Origin: Microglena sp. YARC
Taxonomy: Eukaryota; Chlorophyta; Chlorophyceae; Chlamydomonadales; Chlamydomonadaceae
DNA: 64,000 nt
Assembly: GCA_022414725.1 (NCBI GenBank)
Contig: CM039462.1
Coordinates: 35,512,856-35,576,855, forward strand
Reading direction: 5' to 3'
The translations under genes were made by a program, and so were the position numbers. The notes under the pieces were generated by a model. The model saw only the letters and a list, made by a program, of their open reading frames with translations, was not told the origin of the DNA and did not search any database. Below are positions 12,846-23,213 of the stretch, piece after piece. Every line of letters begins with the position of its first letter. Position 1 is the first letter of the stretch.

Positions 12846-13063
12846 TGACTGATTTATATATCAGTCTCTGAGTCGGCATAATGCACACACCGGTACCTTT
12901 CCCTCCTGGTACCGCTTTTATTTGCCTGCCGCCAGGCCACAGGCTAGCTGTGGCCTGCACGTGACTGCAGTACCCTGCAGTACACATCTCTATTCTATAT
13001 GATTGCGCCTGTTGCGCTTAATAGCATCCTCTATCGAGCCTATGCCGTTGTAACAATCTTACA
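12846..13063 (+). repeat. Right (3') LTR
   Basis: About 218 bp, starting TGACTGATTTATATATC and ending CAATCTTACA, and collinear with the left LTR. The flanks differ (CACGTGG before the left LTR; TTCAC after the right). A CACGTGG occurs about 17 bp beyond the right end but is too far away to call a target duplication. Confidence 0.85.
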
Positions 13064-13662
13064 TTCACATCACGCACACAACACGTGGGTGTTTCATTTA
13101 TTATTAAAATACATGTGGTACATAAACTCCTAAGTTACCAAATAATACAAACACACATCTGCAAGAAAAAAGTGAAAATAAACAGATTTTTGTATTTGCA
13201 GTGCTGGGGTGTCGTGGATGTAGAGTGCTGTAGCAAAATACACTAAATTGCCAAGACATGAGTCAGGCAATTAGGCTAGCATTCATGACAGTGAATTGCT
13301 GAGTGCGGTACACTGTAGTCTGCTCGGCTGCTTCAGCAAGCATGCATATAGAATGAGGTAACTTTCGCAGCTGGAAGCAACGATGGAACACGAAGTTGCG
13401 CAGCAGTGGTATTGATACGCCCATGCCAGGCTGGGGCACGCAGTGTTGCGTACAGCTAATCGCGAGCAGAACGCCGAGAGCTCCTGCAAGAGTTCCGGAT
13501 CTCACTCAATTAGGTAGGTTAACGATAAGGATACAATTCGCGCGTGCCTGCTTTTATTGTCCCGAGCAGGAGCCTTTCCGAATTCTGGCGATTTAAGCTG
13601 TCCGAATTCCGGCGGTTGCTGAAGCGCCTTTTGCCCAATCGTAATGTTCGCATCATAATTAG

Positions 13663-13706
<44 letters not shown>

Positions 13707-13904
13707 TTGGCTGGATTTCCAGCGGGGAGACAGATGTTGCGTATTGGACCACCATGCAAACTGCTTTACACGTATTTCGCTGCAATAACTTGCGTCTACC
13801 GGGATAGCAACTGTTCATTGAGGTCAGAGAAGATACAAAGGTGAAGGAGAAGAACGATAGAATCGAGCAAGAGTTTTTTAGACTTCTGAATTCTCATTTG
13901 ACCG
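13064..13904. other. Intergenic DNA with a (GCT)n microsatellite
   Basis: No gene is supported. An A/T-rich part (13064-13200) is followed by mixed sequence. A GCT trinucleotide run of about 14 units lies at 13662-13703; it gives poly-Ala or poly-Ser open frames that are not evidence of a gene. Confidence 0.6.
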
Positions 13905-13981
13905 GCTGATTTGACCGGCGATCTTGGGAAATGTGAAGATGTGAAGATTTGAGGATTTAAGGATGTGAAAGAATCGCGTAA
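13905..13981. repeat. Left half of an interrupted host repeat (paralogous to 18936-19056)
   Basis: This stretch (ACCGGCTGATTTGACCGG, then GAAGATGTGAAGA) together with 14966-14993 (ATCGCAAAGGTCTGTCCCCC) is collinear with 18936-19056, where the same sequence is uninterrupted. It therefore shows the state before insertion of the MITE at 13982-14965. Confidence 0.65.
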
Positions 13982-14261
13982 GGGCGTGTTTCCACAGACG
14001 AGTTTGGGCCTTCCCCGGATTGGGGTTCGGGGATATACCTGGCAGCGAATTTTCATCTACGTGGATTCCCCGGAATCGTTGGGGTGAACAGCTGGGCATT
14101 CCCCGGGGCATTCTGGTGCCACGCTGCCCTACGCTGTCTGCCACGGCAAGGCAGGCCACGTTCACGCCCTTTGTTGTTTCCACTGGTCATTTCGCTACTG
14201 GATCAGGCCGTCTTTCGTTTGTTCGAAGCAGTCTCCATCCGTCTCCATGCCCACGCCGCAG

Positions 14262-14396
14262 TGCGTTCCCTCCCTTCATTCCTTCCTTCCCTCCTTATTT
14301 TCTTCCTTCCTTCCTTCATTCCTTCCTTCCTTCCTCCCTTCCTCCTCCCGTCCTCCTCCCGTCCTTCCTTCCTCCCTTCCTTCCTCCCTTTACTTT
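14262..14396. repeat. Polypyrimidine (CCTT)n tract
   Basis: About 135 bp of almost pure C/T on the + strand, built on CCTTCCTT and CCTCC. Mirror-like homopurine/homopyrimidine tracts of this kind can form triplex (H-) DNA. It lies inside MITE A. Confidence 0.85.
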
Positions 14397-14680
14397 TGGA
14401 GGTAGACTTCCCTGGATCGGCATGTAGGTGCGCATCACTTGCTCCCGACGATGGAGGCGGACTTCCCTAGATCTTGGTTTGGCGCCAAATCGGGGAGATC
14501 AGCAGACGTCTCCATGCTCGAAGAAGAGCGATAACAGTTGATAACAAATAATAGTTGCAGCGAACTGCGGTGTGGAAGCAATATAAGTCTCACAACGCAG
14601 AGATTGTACGTTGCTGTTGTATTTTTGTGTCACGCTGCATACGTGGATTTCGGGGGAATTGCTGATGTGTCACCCGGAAA

Positions 14681-14732
14681 GCCGCGAAGACTTCCAGATG
14701 GGGGTCGACCCCCATCTGGAAGTCTTCGCGGC
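14681..14732. repeat. 52 bp perfect palindrome with no spacer
   Basis: The two 26 bp halves, from GCCGCGAAGACTTCC to the central GTC|GAC and back, are exact reverse complements. It sits inside MITE A and would form a cruciform or a perfect RNA hairpin. Confidence 0.95.
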
Positions 14733-16164
14733 AATACCTGTTTTTCGCTCGTTTCTGCCTTGAAACCGTCGCTTTTTCAAATAATACGAAATATTTAAAT
14801 ACATCCCCGGATGACAAATCGCCGACCTGTCGCCTACCTGGATCGCCGGAAAGACCCCCGAGGAGACCCCGAATACCCCTGTGGAAACAAAAAATGCTGA
14901 CCTGGCCCCCCTTAGGGTTAACTGGGAGTTCGCGGCAAGGGAAAAGTCTCTGTGGAAACACGCCCTAAGTATCGCAAAGGTCTGTCCCCCTAAGGGTGTA
15001 TTCCCATTGGACTGGATGGGTAAAGTCGGTTGTAGTACTGGATGGGTCGGTATTTGTCGGTTGGGCCCTTTGGATGGGTCGTTGAGCTCTTTGGATGGTT
15101 CGTGCATCCGTACACGGCCACCCATCCAAAACGCACTCCCATTGCAAGCGACTGGATGGGTGCAGCAATACACGCATGTACCACCGGGAACCTTCGCAGG
15201 TACTTTCAATCAATAGTCGCAAGAAAAGACGGATCGATCGTTGACAGTTCAATTTCTTGCGCTGATCCATCCTAGATCCATCTATTCCTCTTCTCAAGAC
15301 CGCACTCCGCGACCTGAAGTAATACCTCGCGGCGTCCATTTCTTTCTTTCAATCTTTCCACGCGATGAGCATGTCAGCCATGGAGCTATTCCGGCTCCTT
15401 TTCTTCATAATTATTCCTGCTGTAAACCATTCTCGATCGGGCGCCATAGCTTGCGCAGGCGCTGCTTGTTCTACGGTAGCCTCTCTTCCGGGGAATGAGC
15501 ATGAACGTCTAGCCACTACCGTTCAGCGTCCAATTCGGCATCGGTGGCATAATCCCACAAGCCTTCCGTCGCCATGTTGCAGAGCGATGAAAGACGAAAA
15601 AAGAAAAGTAGAATGAAGAAGGGGCGTCGAATGGAGAAGAAATTGTTAGAATGTCCCAGATTCTGTCTTGCTCGAAAGATGATCTGTGATCCAAAAGTTC
15701 GGAAACTCCTGGCTAATGAAACTAGCAGGTCGGTTGAAGAAAGCAATACGCGTCAGTTGCGCGACCGTCACCGGATCAATGCCGGACTGTACCGGAAGGA
15801 GCCGGATATTTTGCGACCCATCCAGAGCCATCCAACCCACACCTCGGTCGAGGGCCTGGATGGATTTTGGCTTTTGGATGGGTCGTCTGGATTGGTATTT
15901 CGTCAGTACATCCGTACAAATACGAACCATCCAAAACCCCTATGGGAAGGTAAACACTGGATGGGTCGTCGGTTATCCGTACTTGTTTTTCAATAGAGCG
16001 GTCGAACAACTTAGAGACAGGTTACGGGGTACAAAAGTACGGGTAGTACATGGAGACAAATCAGTACGCCTTGCCTTGGTGGCTTTGGTAGCCTCGGTGG
16101 CGCGTTCAATCGATGGATGGATAATCTGACGGCTTGTATGCCTGCATTCCTGCTAATGGGAATT

Positions 16165-16775
16165 GCTCTGCGATTCAACTAAGTTAGTCGCGCTCTGCCA
16201 TTCTGCTGAGGTTCTTGCGCTCAGCAATTCTGCTATGGTTCTTGCGCTCAGCAATTATGCTAAGTTCGATGCGCTCTGCCATTCTGCTGAGGTTCTTGCG
16301 CTCGGCCATTCTGCGATGGTTCTTGCACTCAGGCATTCTGCTCAGGTAGATGCGCTCAGCAATTCTGCTGAGGTTCTTGCGCTCTGCATTTCTGCTCAGG
16401 TAGATGCGCTCAGCAATTCTGCTCTGGTAGTTGCGCTCAGCAATTCTGGTAAGTAAGATGCGCTCAGCAATTCTGCTGAGGTTCTTGCGCATCGCAATGC
16501 TAATCAGGTAGTTGCGCTCGGCAATTATACTGAGTTAGATGCGCTCAGCAATCCTGCTGAGGTAGACGCGCTTTGCAATTTTGTTAAGGTAGGTGCACTG
16601 TGCGATTCCGTGAAGGTAGGTGCGCTAAGCAACCCTGTGAAGGTAGATGCTCTCAGCCATTCTGCTTATGAAGTTGCGCTCAGCAATTCTGCTAATTTAG
16701 ATGCTCTCAGCCATTCTGCTTATGAAGTTGCGCTCAGCAAGTCTGCTAATGTTGTTGCGCTTTGCAATCTTGCCG
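16165..16775 (+). repeat. 27 bp minisatellite, about 22 copies
   Basis: The unit is close to GTTCTTGCGCTCAGCAATTC plus TGCTGAG. As 27 is divisible by three, part of the array stays open for 97 codons as 9-residue units (VLALSNSAE-type). A GGTAAGTAAG at about 16448 ends the frame. No start, signal or flanking exon supports a protein. Confidence 0.8.
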
Positions 16776-16864
16776 ACTCGAGGTAATAAACTGCCGAGGT
16801 AAAAACGTACAAGCGGCCACACCTGGAAGTAGAAGCAGACCCCCGGTAGCACCACCCGTAGCAC

Positions 16865-17285
16865 CCCTCTTCAAGCCACAGGTCGACCAGGAGCGGAACA
16901 TGAAGCAATGGTATATCCGCTAGCAACACTGAGTGGTTCACGAGCAGGTACAAGAGGAGGCGCAGGTATAGACAAATCAAAAATTGGTGGCCAAGTCATT
17001 GAGATGAACTATAGTACTGAAAACGGATACTCGTGAATTACTCGCACGGCAATTTGGTCCTCTTTTAGCGGCAAGTCGGCTAGGAGCGGAACATAACTCA
17101 ATGGTATAAACGGGCATAGGGACACGGATAGTCGGCAGCACTAACGGTCCACGACCACGATTGGGAGGAGGCGCATGTATAAATATATCAAAAATCGATA
17201 GCCTAGACAATGATATAAACTACAGCACAGAAAACAAAAACTCACGAATAACCTGCAACTGCAATTTGGTCAAACAAGTGTGCAA
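16865..17285. repeat. About 211 bp tandem duplication within element B
   Basis: Blocks such as GAGGAGGCGCAGGTATA / CAAAAATTGGTGGCC (about 16951) and GAGGAGGCGCATGTATA / CAAAAATCGATAGCC (about 17163), and AATTTGGTC at about 17051 and 17262, repeat with a step of about 211 bp. A short block containing CAAGTGGTCACTTGTTTTTC also recurs at about 17282 and 17565. Confidence 0.65.
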
Positions 17286-17645
17286 GTGGTCACTTGTTTT
17301 TCAATCTCGCAGTTTGGTAACACAATGTACATCAGTACTGCAGTTCATCTCTTGGCAGAACATCTCACTGGGCTGTAATTTTGTAATGTAAGAGAACTTT
17401 TTTATATAGAACTCAGAGGCTGGCATCAGCAAGGCACCCGTACGTCGCAAGCTCGAGACCAGACCACGGGCAGAATTGTCTTATACAGAATGTCCGCAGC
17501 ATGCTAGCTCAGCAACGACGTACTAAGTACGGTGTCCAAAGTACGTTAAGTCAACAAGTGGGCAAGTGGTCACTTGTTTTTCGATCTCATCTCATCTCTA
17601 ACGACCCATCCAGACCCATCCTGCCCCAATGGGAATCCACCCTAA

Positions 17646-17718
17646 GGGTGTGTTTCCACAGGACTTTTTGGCCTTCCCGTGGATTAGGTTCCAGGAGTCG
17701 ACCTGGCAGCCCAACTGA
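17646..17718. mobile_element. 73 bp MITE terminal fragment C
   Basis: It starts GGGTGTGTTTCCACAGG directly after the TAA that ends element B. It continues CTTCCCGTGGATTAGG, also found near the centre of element D (18185 onward). It is cut off by element D, so it looks like the end of a related element into which D was inserted. Confidence 0.6.
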
Positions 17719-18807
17719 GGGTGTGTTTCCACAGAGATTTTCGCGTCCCCGGAAACAAAAAATAAACCCTCCCCGGTGCCAGGTAGGCAATTTTGTTTCC
17801 ACAGGGGTTCCCCGGAGTCTCCCCGGAGAATCCCCGGAGTTCCAGGTCGGCAAATCTTCGCGACAGGTCGTCGAATCTTTACCCCTGGGTATTTTTGAAT
17901 ATTTCGAAATATTTACGAAAAATGACGGTTAAAAGTACAAAACGGACGATTAACGACTTTCCCCTGGCTTTCCAAGAGAAAAGTTTTGGGGGAACATGCC
18001 GCCCACCCCTGGGGATTTTGGAGTCTCCCCGGAGTCCACATCAGCATTTCCCGGAGTCCACATCAGCATCCCAGGAGAATCACCGCAGGGTCGAGACACG
18101 AAATCGATAAGGCGTGTCATCGTTAGCGTTGTGACAACTTCATCTTTTACTTCACAGCGGCTCTCTCTTTTTTCTGTCGCTTGGGCTTCCCGTGGATTGG
18201 GGTCCAGCAATTGACCTGTCAGCTCAACTGAACCCAACTAACAATCCCCGGAGAATCCCGAAGTCCTTGATTCGCCCCAGAGACTTCGGGATTCTCCGGG
18301 GAGTTTCGGTTGGGTTCAGTTGAGCTGACAGGTCAACTGCTGGACCCCAATCCACGGGAAGCCCAAGCGACAGAACAAAAGAGAGAGCCGTTGTGAATAA
18401 AAGCTGAAGTTGTCACAACGCAAAAACAATGGCACGCCTTGTCGATTTTGTGTCTCGACCCTGCGGCGATTCTCCTGGGATGCTGATGTAGACTCCGGGG
18501 AGACTCCAAAATCTCCAGGGGTGGGCGGCATGTTCCCCCGAAACTTTTCTCCTGGAAAGCCAGGGGAAAGTCGTTAATCGTCCGTTTTGTACTTTTAACC
18601 GTCATTTTCGTAAAAAATTCGAAATATTCAAAAATACCCAGGGGTAAAGATTCGACGACCAGTCGCGAAGATTTGCCGACCTGGAACTCCGGGGATTCTC
18701 CGGGGAGACCCCGGGGAACCCCTGTGGAAACAAAATTGCCTACCTGGCACCGGGGAGGGTTTACTTTTTGTTTCCGGGGACGCGAAAATCTCTGTGGAAA
18801 CACACCC
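17719..18807. mobile_element. Foldback MITE D: 1.09 kb near-complete palindrome
   Basis: The arm 17719-18265 (547 bp) is the reverse complement of 18282-18807 (526 bp) with few mismatches and small indels, separated by a loop of about 16 bp (18266-18281). The ends are GGGTGTGTTTCCACAGAG and its reverse complement. The left flank is TGA and the right flank TAA, so the 3 bp target duplication has one mismatch. The same open frame (starting MPPTPGDFGVSPESTSA) appears on both strands, as expected from the symmetry. No transposase is encoded. Its arm is related to the right half of MITE A, so both belong to one family. Confidence 0.88.
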
Positions 18808-18935
18808 TAAGGGGGACGACCAACGGCAAATGAAAACGCCGCGTCCACAGTCCGCAACCCTGAGATCCGAACGCGAAAAAGGGCGCCCCGAGGTAATCCG
18901 CCCCCAACGGGAATCGAACATTGGGTGCGAGGATG

Positions 18936-19056
18936 TAGGTTTAACCGGCTGATTTCACCGGCTTTCTTGGGGAACCTTGAAGATGTGACGACTCGAAAAA
19001 TGTCAATAATCCGAAGAATTCACATAAATAACGCATAGGTCTGTCTCCCCTAGGGG
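18936..19056. repeat. Uninterrupted copy of the host repeat (empty-site paralogue)
   Basis: AACCGGCTGATTTCACCGG ... GGTCTGTCTCCCCTAGGGG ... CGACCAAC aligns with the sequence on both sides of the MITE cluster (13905-13981, 14966-14993 and 18808-18826). There the junctions read CCCCC-TAA and TAA-GGGGG. It therefore displays the target before the MITEs landed. Confidence 0.65.
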
Positions 19057-20186
19057 CCCGACCAACTAATCATACCTATAAAAAACACTTGATCCGGTCT
19101 CTTCATACATTCTTGGATGCACAGAGGAAGCTTCTCTCGCCCTTCAACTCCTGGATTGTACATCAGGTAATGCAGAGGAATCATTTTTCCCGTAGTGACA
19201 AGAACATTTAAAGCATTATTGTCAAAAAAGAATACATCGGTATGTATCCAGTCCCTTCATTTATGAACTCATTGACATAACGCCACAAACCGCCCGCTCC
19301 ATGTGGATTTTTCATGTTCATATGTACTAATGAAAAGCTGGAGTGCTGAAATTAATGTTTTATTTTGTGCTTTCTTGCTTACTTAGTTTTGCTTTAATTG
19401 TATGGCATATCAGGGGTCATCGGCCTTCATACCGCTACTCCTCACCACTTGCGGGTAGAATAAACTTGAGATGTATATGATGACGGAGCTATCGAAAGAG
19501 ACACAGGTTATGAGTCTCATATTCGCAATCAATGCCTCGACTGCTCGATTCGTGTGCTGCCTCATGTGAATGTGCTAGTTGCAAGGTGGGTATTTTCTTT
19601 GATCTACCGCAACCTTAAATTTATCTCTCTCCCCCCGCAAGAGCAATGGCAAGGGTCTTTCAGTCATTGACAGTGGAGCACCTCTGAATAGTGATGCGAT
19701 GGGTTCCTTGGGCGTCATGTTGAGCGAGACCATCATGTGAGAGTTACAAAGGAAATTTATGAGATCGAATTCACTGCAGGATTTTAGCCCTCCCCCCCCC
19801 CCCAGTGTCCCACAAGTCAGGCAGCCAGTTTGCTTGCAATGATCTCGGGCCTGATGTTTCTGTTTGTGATTGTTCATTATCTGCTACCATTATTTACTGA
19901 CCTATTTCACCAGCCGAGTATGATCTTTTTTCCCTTGCAACAACTTTGATCAGCATCAGCTCATCCCCTTGAATGCCCCCCTTGATCATTCTGATCCTAT
20001 CCCACCACACACCCTCATGATTCCCTGGGCGGCAAAAACCTAGATCGTCTTGTTGCGATAGTTCCCTGGAGGAGATTAAGAGGTTGAACTAATGAACACT
20101 TCAGCGCCTCAACCGAGCTGACTCAGCCCCAGCCTCAACCTTAGCCTGGACCTCCGCCTGAGGCCAAGCCTAACAACTCCTGTGCA
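19057..20186. other. Intergenic DNA, no gene seen
   Basis: Mixed A/T-rich sequence with a 12-C run near 19793-19804. Open frames are short and without recognisable domains. Confidence 0.5.
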
Positions 20187-20382
20187 AGCGACGCGGAAAA
20201 TTGGCGGAGTGTGTGAGCAACGGAACAAAAGGTGGCAACGATGGAGCTGACCGAAGTTAGCGAGTTAGATTAGGCGAGTGTTGGCTGACGTGTCGGGCGG
20301 GTAAGAATTTTTCGGACGGACAGACGGACAAATGGGTAACCCTGAGGGCTCCCGCCTCCATGAAGAGGGGGCTCCGCCAAAA
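20187..20382 (+). repeat. Dispersed repeat family R1, copy 1
   Basis: The block runs from GCGACGCGGAAAATTGGCGG through GTGGCAACGATGGAG and GGCTGACGTGTCGGGC to GACAAATGGGTAACCCTG and CTCCCGCC. It recurs at 22386-22530 (+), 35345-35565 (reverse), 47780-47980 (+) and in part at 63236-63500 (reverse). This is a moderately conserved interspersed element of about 200 bp with no coding capacity. Confidence 0.75.
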
Positions 20383-20436
20383 AATGTCTCACTCCATCAC
20401 GCTATTAAAACAACTGGCTGGGTGCAGTATGTATTT

Positions 20437-20960
20437 TAAAATACTAGATGGTCGAATGAAGCACACAGCTTCTTCTCATGCTGTTCAGAAACCCCACGTC
20501 TGCAAGCATGCTGATTGTAGTGTGTATTTTTATAACATAAAAGACTAGATGGTCTGATGAGGAGGCACACAGCTTCTTCTCATGCTGCTCATAAACCCCA
20601 CGCCAGCAAGTACGTGCCCCCCCGCCACTGGCCCCCGCCCCCGCCAGGGACTGTACCCGACTGCACCCAACTGACCCACCACCCACCCACCCACCCACCC
20701 CGACCCCACCCAAGCACCCACCCCCGCCCCCGGGACCCTACCCCACCAGGGACCTACCGGGGGACCCACCCTTGACCCGCCTGGACCCACCCCCTGGACC
20801 CACCAGGCCCGGGGTCCCAATGGTCCCAATCCCTCTGGCTGCACCCCTGGGCTGCACCCCACCTACCGCGATCCGCCCTCTGCTTGACCCCACTAGACCC
20901 GACTAGACCCGACTAGACCCCACCCACCCCACCCGAACCCACCCGAACCCACCCCACTTC
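20437..20960. repeat. Local tandem duplication followed by a C-rich CCCACC repeat
   Basis: A block of about 75 bp (ACTAGATGGTC ... CACACAGCTTCTTCTCATGC ... AACCCCACG) occurs at about 20437-20512 and 20540-20612. From about 20615 the sequence is strongly C-rich and G-poor on + (CCCACCCACC, CCCGACTAGACCCGACTAG) up to about 20960. Confidence 0.7.
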
Positions 20961-21238
20961 ACCATTCCGCACAGTACGAACAGTTCGAATTCAAACCCAA
21001 CTGACGCAAGCAGCTCCATGTCGCTCGCGCCCGCTCCATCCATGTGACAGAAGCGGGGCCGAGCAAACCAAACAACCATCCGAATCAAATAGCAAATAAA
21101 GAGGACCAATCCTACCCACCAGCTCGGAAGTAAATGCTCGTCATGACGATGCGATCAGCACACATCTATGAGTGAAGTCGGCCTAATTCCAGGGCCAGCT
21201 TTGTTTGAACTCTGGCCGCAGCACGTTGCTTGGCAACA

Positions 21239-21477
21239 ATGAACTTCAAAAGCGGGCAGTCGGATCATGTTCAACAGCTCAGGCTCTTGGCCTTGTGCGA
21301 CTTTGAACCTGCCGAGGGAGAGCTCGACTCCAGCCCTGACAGAGGCGATTGCTCGACTCTGTCTCTGTCTCTGCAGAATTGTGCCAGCAAAGTGCTACGG
21401 AACGTACTCATGGATTCAAAGCGGCAGAATGAGCCCAACCGAGGGTCAAGTAAAGATGAGCGAAATACTGGGCAAAT
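21239..21477 (+). CDS. Candidate first exon of gene 1 (or a separate small gene)
   Basis: An ATG at 21239 in the context ACAATGA opens 80 codons (MNFKSGQSDHVQQLRLL...) ending at a good donor, AAAT|GTAAGA. The exon leaves two bases. The AG at 22711-22712 starts a 1-base-phase exon (22713-22797) that restores the frame. The peptide is not one I know. I cannot link it by phase to the core exons from 23983 on, so it may be the N-terminus of gene 1 or belong to another transcript. The following intron is a CACCCACACC-rich satellite (21500-21680). Confidence 0.4.
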
Positions 21478-22712
21478 GTAAGACCACTACAAGTATTCCA
21501 CATTCCAAGGTCTCCCCCCCCACCCCCCACCCCCCCACCCCCACCCCACCTACGCCACCCACAACACTCACAGCACTCACAACACTCACACCACCCACTC
21601 TACCCACACCACCCACACCCACACCCACACCCACACCCACACCCACACCCACATCCCACACCCACATCCACACCTACACCCACATCCCTCACCAACATCT
21701 GGCACACACGCAAACAGACATACCAACAACCCACTCCCCCACTCACACTCCCATCACCCGTATGCTACATGCACATGCACACAACGGAAATGTCGACTCT
21801 CTCCCCATTAAATAAACTGTAGTCATATCTGCATACAACCACCCCGAGTACCTGCATGCCACACTTCCAAGCTCTACACGCCTCTGATTTAGAACTTTTG
21901 AACATACGAGTTCAAACTGTGCCTTCAACCAACTAACTTAGGGCATTCCTCTCCCCACGCAATCCATCACCTTGACCCAGGCCTGCATGGACAGTTTGGC
22001 AGTATGACCAACATGGACTTTCTGCGGGACGCAGCCTACAGGTGCAGCAAGTACTTTGGTCGCAATGTATGATGACATGAGCGGTATGTGTTTTCTGCGC
22101 AAGATGCACCATGGCATGAGCGCCAAGCTTGCTGAATGGGCGTATGATCAATTGAGGATTAGAGATCTAGTGAACTAGAAAAGTAGTGAACTAAATACTT
22201 AGTGTTCTAGAGACACGGAGGACAGGTGTATGTGCAGATGTTGTACAACCTTTCCACCACCTCCATTCATGCTTACTCATTCAAGATAGTCATCCACCAT
22301 ACAGTCAGAAAGCACATCTGTAGAGTAGGGTGTGGTGTTACTCGTTGTCATGGGTATCACACAGACATGCAGGGACAAGTTCTATGCAGCGTCGCCTGCG
22401 ACGCTAAAAAATGGCGGAGAGTGATCGCGAGCGAAAGGTGGCAACGGAAGCGAGTTAGTTACGAGACCGTTGGCTGACTTGTCGGGCTTCAGCGCGGTCA
22501 GACGGGTGAATGGATGGATTGACGAAAAAGGGTACCTAGCAGAACATGTTCACTCAGGCTTCATCAGAGCATTTGCGTGCATTGCAAATCAGTGCTGACA
22601 TCCACTTATTTGGCTACCCTTGAACTTCCACCTCCTGGGCCACCCCTGACACCCAACCACGTGGCATCACCTGAAGTATAACATACATGCACCCACCTAC
22701 TCAGGTGCACAG

Positions 22713-22797
22713 AGCCCAGAGTGGGAAAATCTTCTGCGCCAGCTTGAGAGACAGATTGCTGACCGTTTTGAAAGCTGTGCAGCATCACGTGGAGCAG
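22713..22797 (+). CDS. Candidate exon 2 of gene 1
   Basis: It is bounded by GTGCACAG| and |GTACAC and reads AQSGKIFCASLRDRLLTVLK and beyond in the phase left by the exon at 21239-21477. A second frame (EWENLLRQLERQIADRF), using the AG at 22718-22719, also looks protein-like, so the frame is not certain. Confidence 0.35.
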
Positions 22798-22842
22798 GTA
22801 CACGGTTACTTCATTCATCGTTGGGTCATGCTAGATCTGAAG

Positions 22843-22940
22843 GGGGACATACTTCCGTGTGCGGGTTGTATGTCCTGTATCCTGGGGGCCAAATGATGGT
22901 GAATTTGATGATGGTGGTTATGCTGATGGTGATGGTGGTT

Positions 22941-22990
<50 letters not shown>

Positions 22991-23058
22991 GCTGCTGCTG
23001 CTCCTTCTCCTGCTGCTGCCGCTGCTGCTTCTGCTGATGAATATCGGCGCTGCTTCTG
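22843..23058 (+). CDS. Candidate acidic exon with poly-Asp and Ala-rich stretch
   Basis: The frame reads NDGEFDDGGYADGDGGYDD, then about 15 Asp from a (GAT)n run at about 22941-22990, then EAAAAPSPAAAAAASADEY before a stop near 23060. Acidic low-complexity stretches are common in nuclear proteins. No acceptor in phase with 22797 is seen, so its membership in gene 1 is only a suggestion. Confidence 0.3.
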
Positions 23059-23213
23059 CTGATGATAAATAGAGTGCAGCTACCGGTGTTGCTGCTGATG
23101 AGTATGGGAGAGTTGAGGGTGCAGACGAGGGTGGTTACGGTGGGGATGCTCATGATAAGAATCATAATGGTTGAATACACATACGCTAACAAGCACCATC
23201 TCATGTGTTGCAG

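Larger units (their letters stand above)
8304..13063 (+). mobile_element. Non-autonomous Ty1/copia-type LTR retrotransposon, about 4.76 kb
   Basis: Two near-identical direct repeats bound the element: a left LTR at 8304-8515 and a right LTR at 12846-13063. Both begin TGACT and end TTACA, giving TG...CA termini. A purine-rich GGGGGGATATTAT tract sits just before the right LTR, where a polypurine tract is expected. Between them lie a gag knuckle (CWNCGGIGHSSRDC, about 9850-9893) and a copia-type protease (EWIIDTSAHSHATS, about 10330-10372). I find no integrase or RT core, so the element would depend on proteins from another copy. The LTRs differ by several small indels, so it is not recent. No perfect 5 bp target duplication is seen. 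Confidence 0.82.
13982..14965. mobile_element. TAA-target MITE A (984 bp, PIF/Harbinger-like)
   Basis: Terminal inverted repeats GGGCGTGTTTCCACAGA (left) and TCTGTGGAAACACGCCC (right) are perfect over 17 bp. A TAA stands on both sides (13979-13981 and 14966-14968) as a 3 bp target duplication. A TWA target and TIRs starting GGG are typical of PIF/Harbinger-derived Tourist MITEs. No transposase is encoded; the interior holds a polypyrimidine tract, a 52 bp perfect palindrome and a right half related to element D. The paralogous uninterrupted site at 18936-19056 supports the insertion. Confidence 0.82.
14994..17642. mobile_element. TAA-target element B (about 2.65 kb, no transposase seen)
   Basis: The left end reads GGGTGTATTCCCATTGG and the right end CCAATGGGAATCCACCC, an inverted repeat with one mismatch over 17 bp. 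TAA flanks both ends (14991-14993 and 17643-17645). Subterminal TGGATGGGTCG motifs recur in both orientations near both ends and inside (about 15007, 15075, 15150, 15880, 15960, 17605). The interior has a 27 bp minisatellite and a 211 bp tandem duplication but no transposase motif. Internal copies of the subterminal motif at 15120-15160 and 15850-15970 suggest nested smaller elements, so B may be composite. Confidence 0.65.

Noticed and set aside
8290..13090. CACGTGG on both sides of the LTR element as a target duplication
   Set aside because: The right-hand copy is about 17 bp beyond the LTR end and 7 bp is unusual for copia (5 bp expected).
14020..14470. Frames of 128-135 codons rich in PSFLPSFLP
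   Set aside because: They run through the (CCTT)n polypyrimidine tract inside MITE A; low-complexity artefact.
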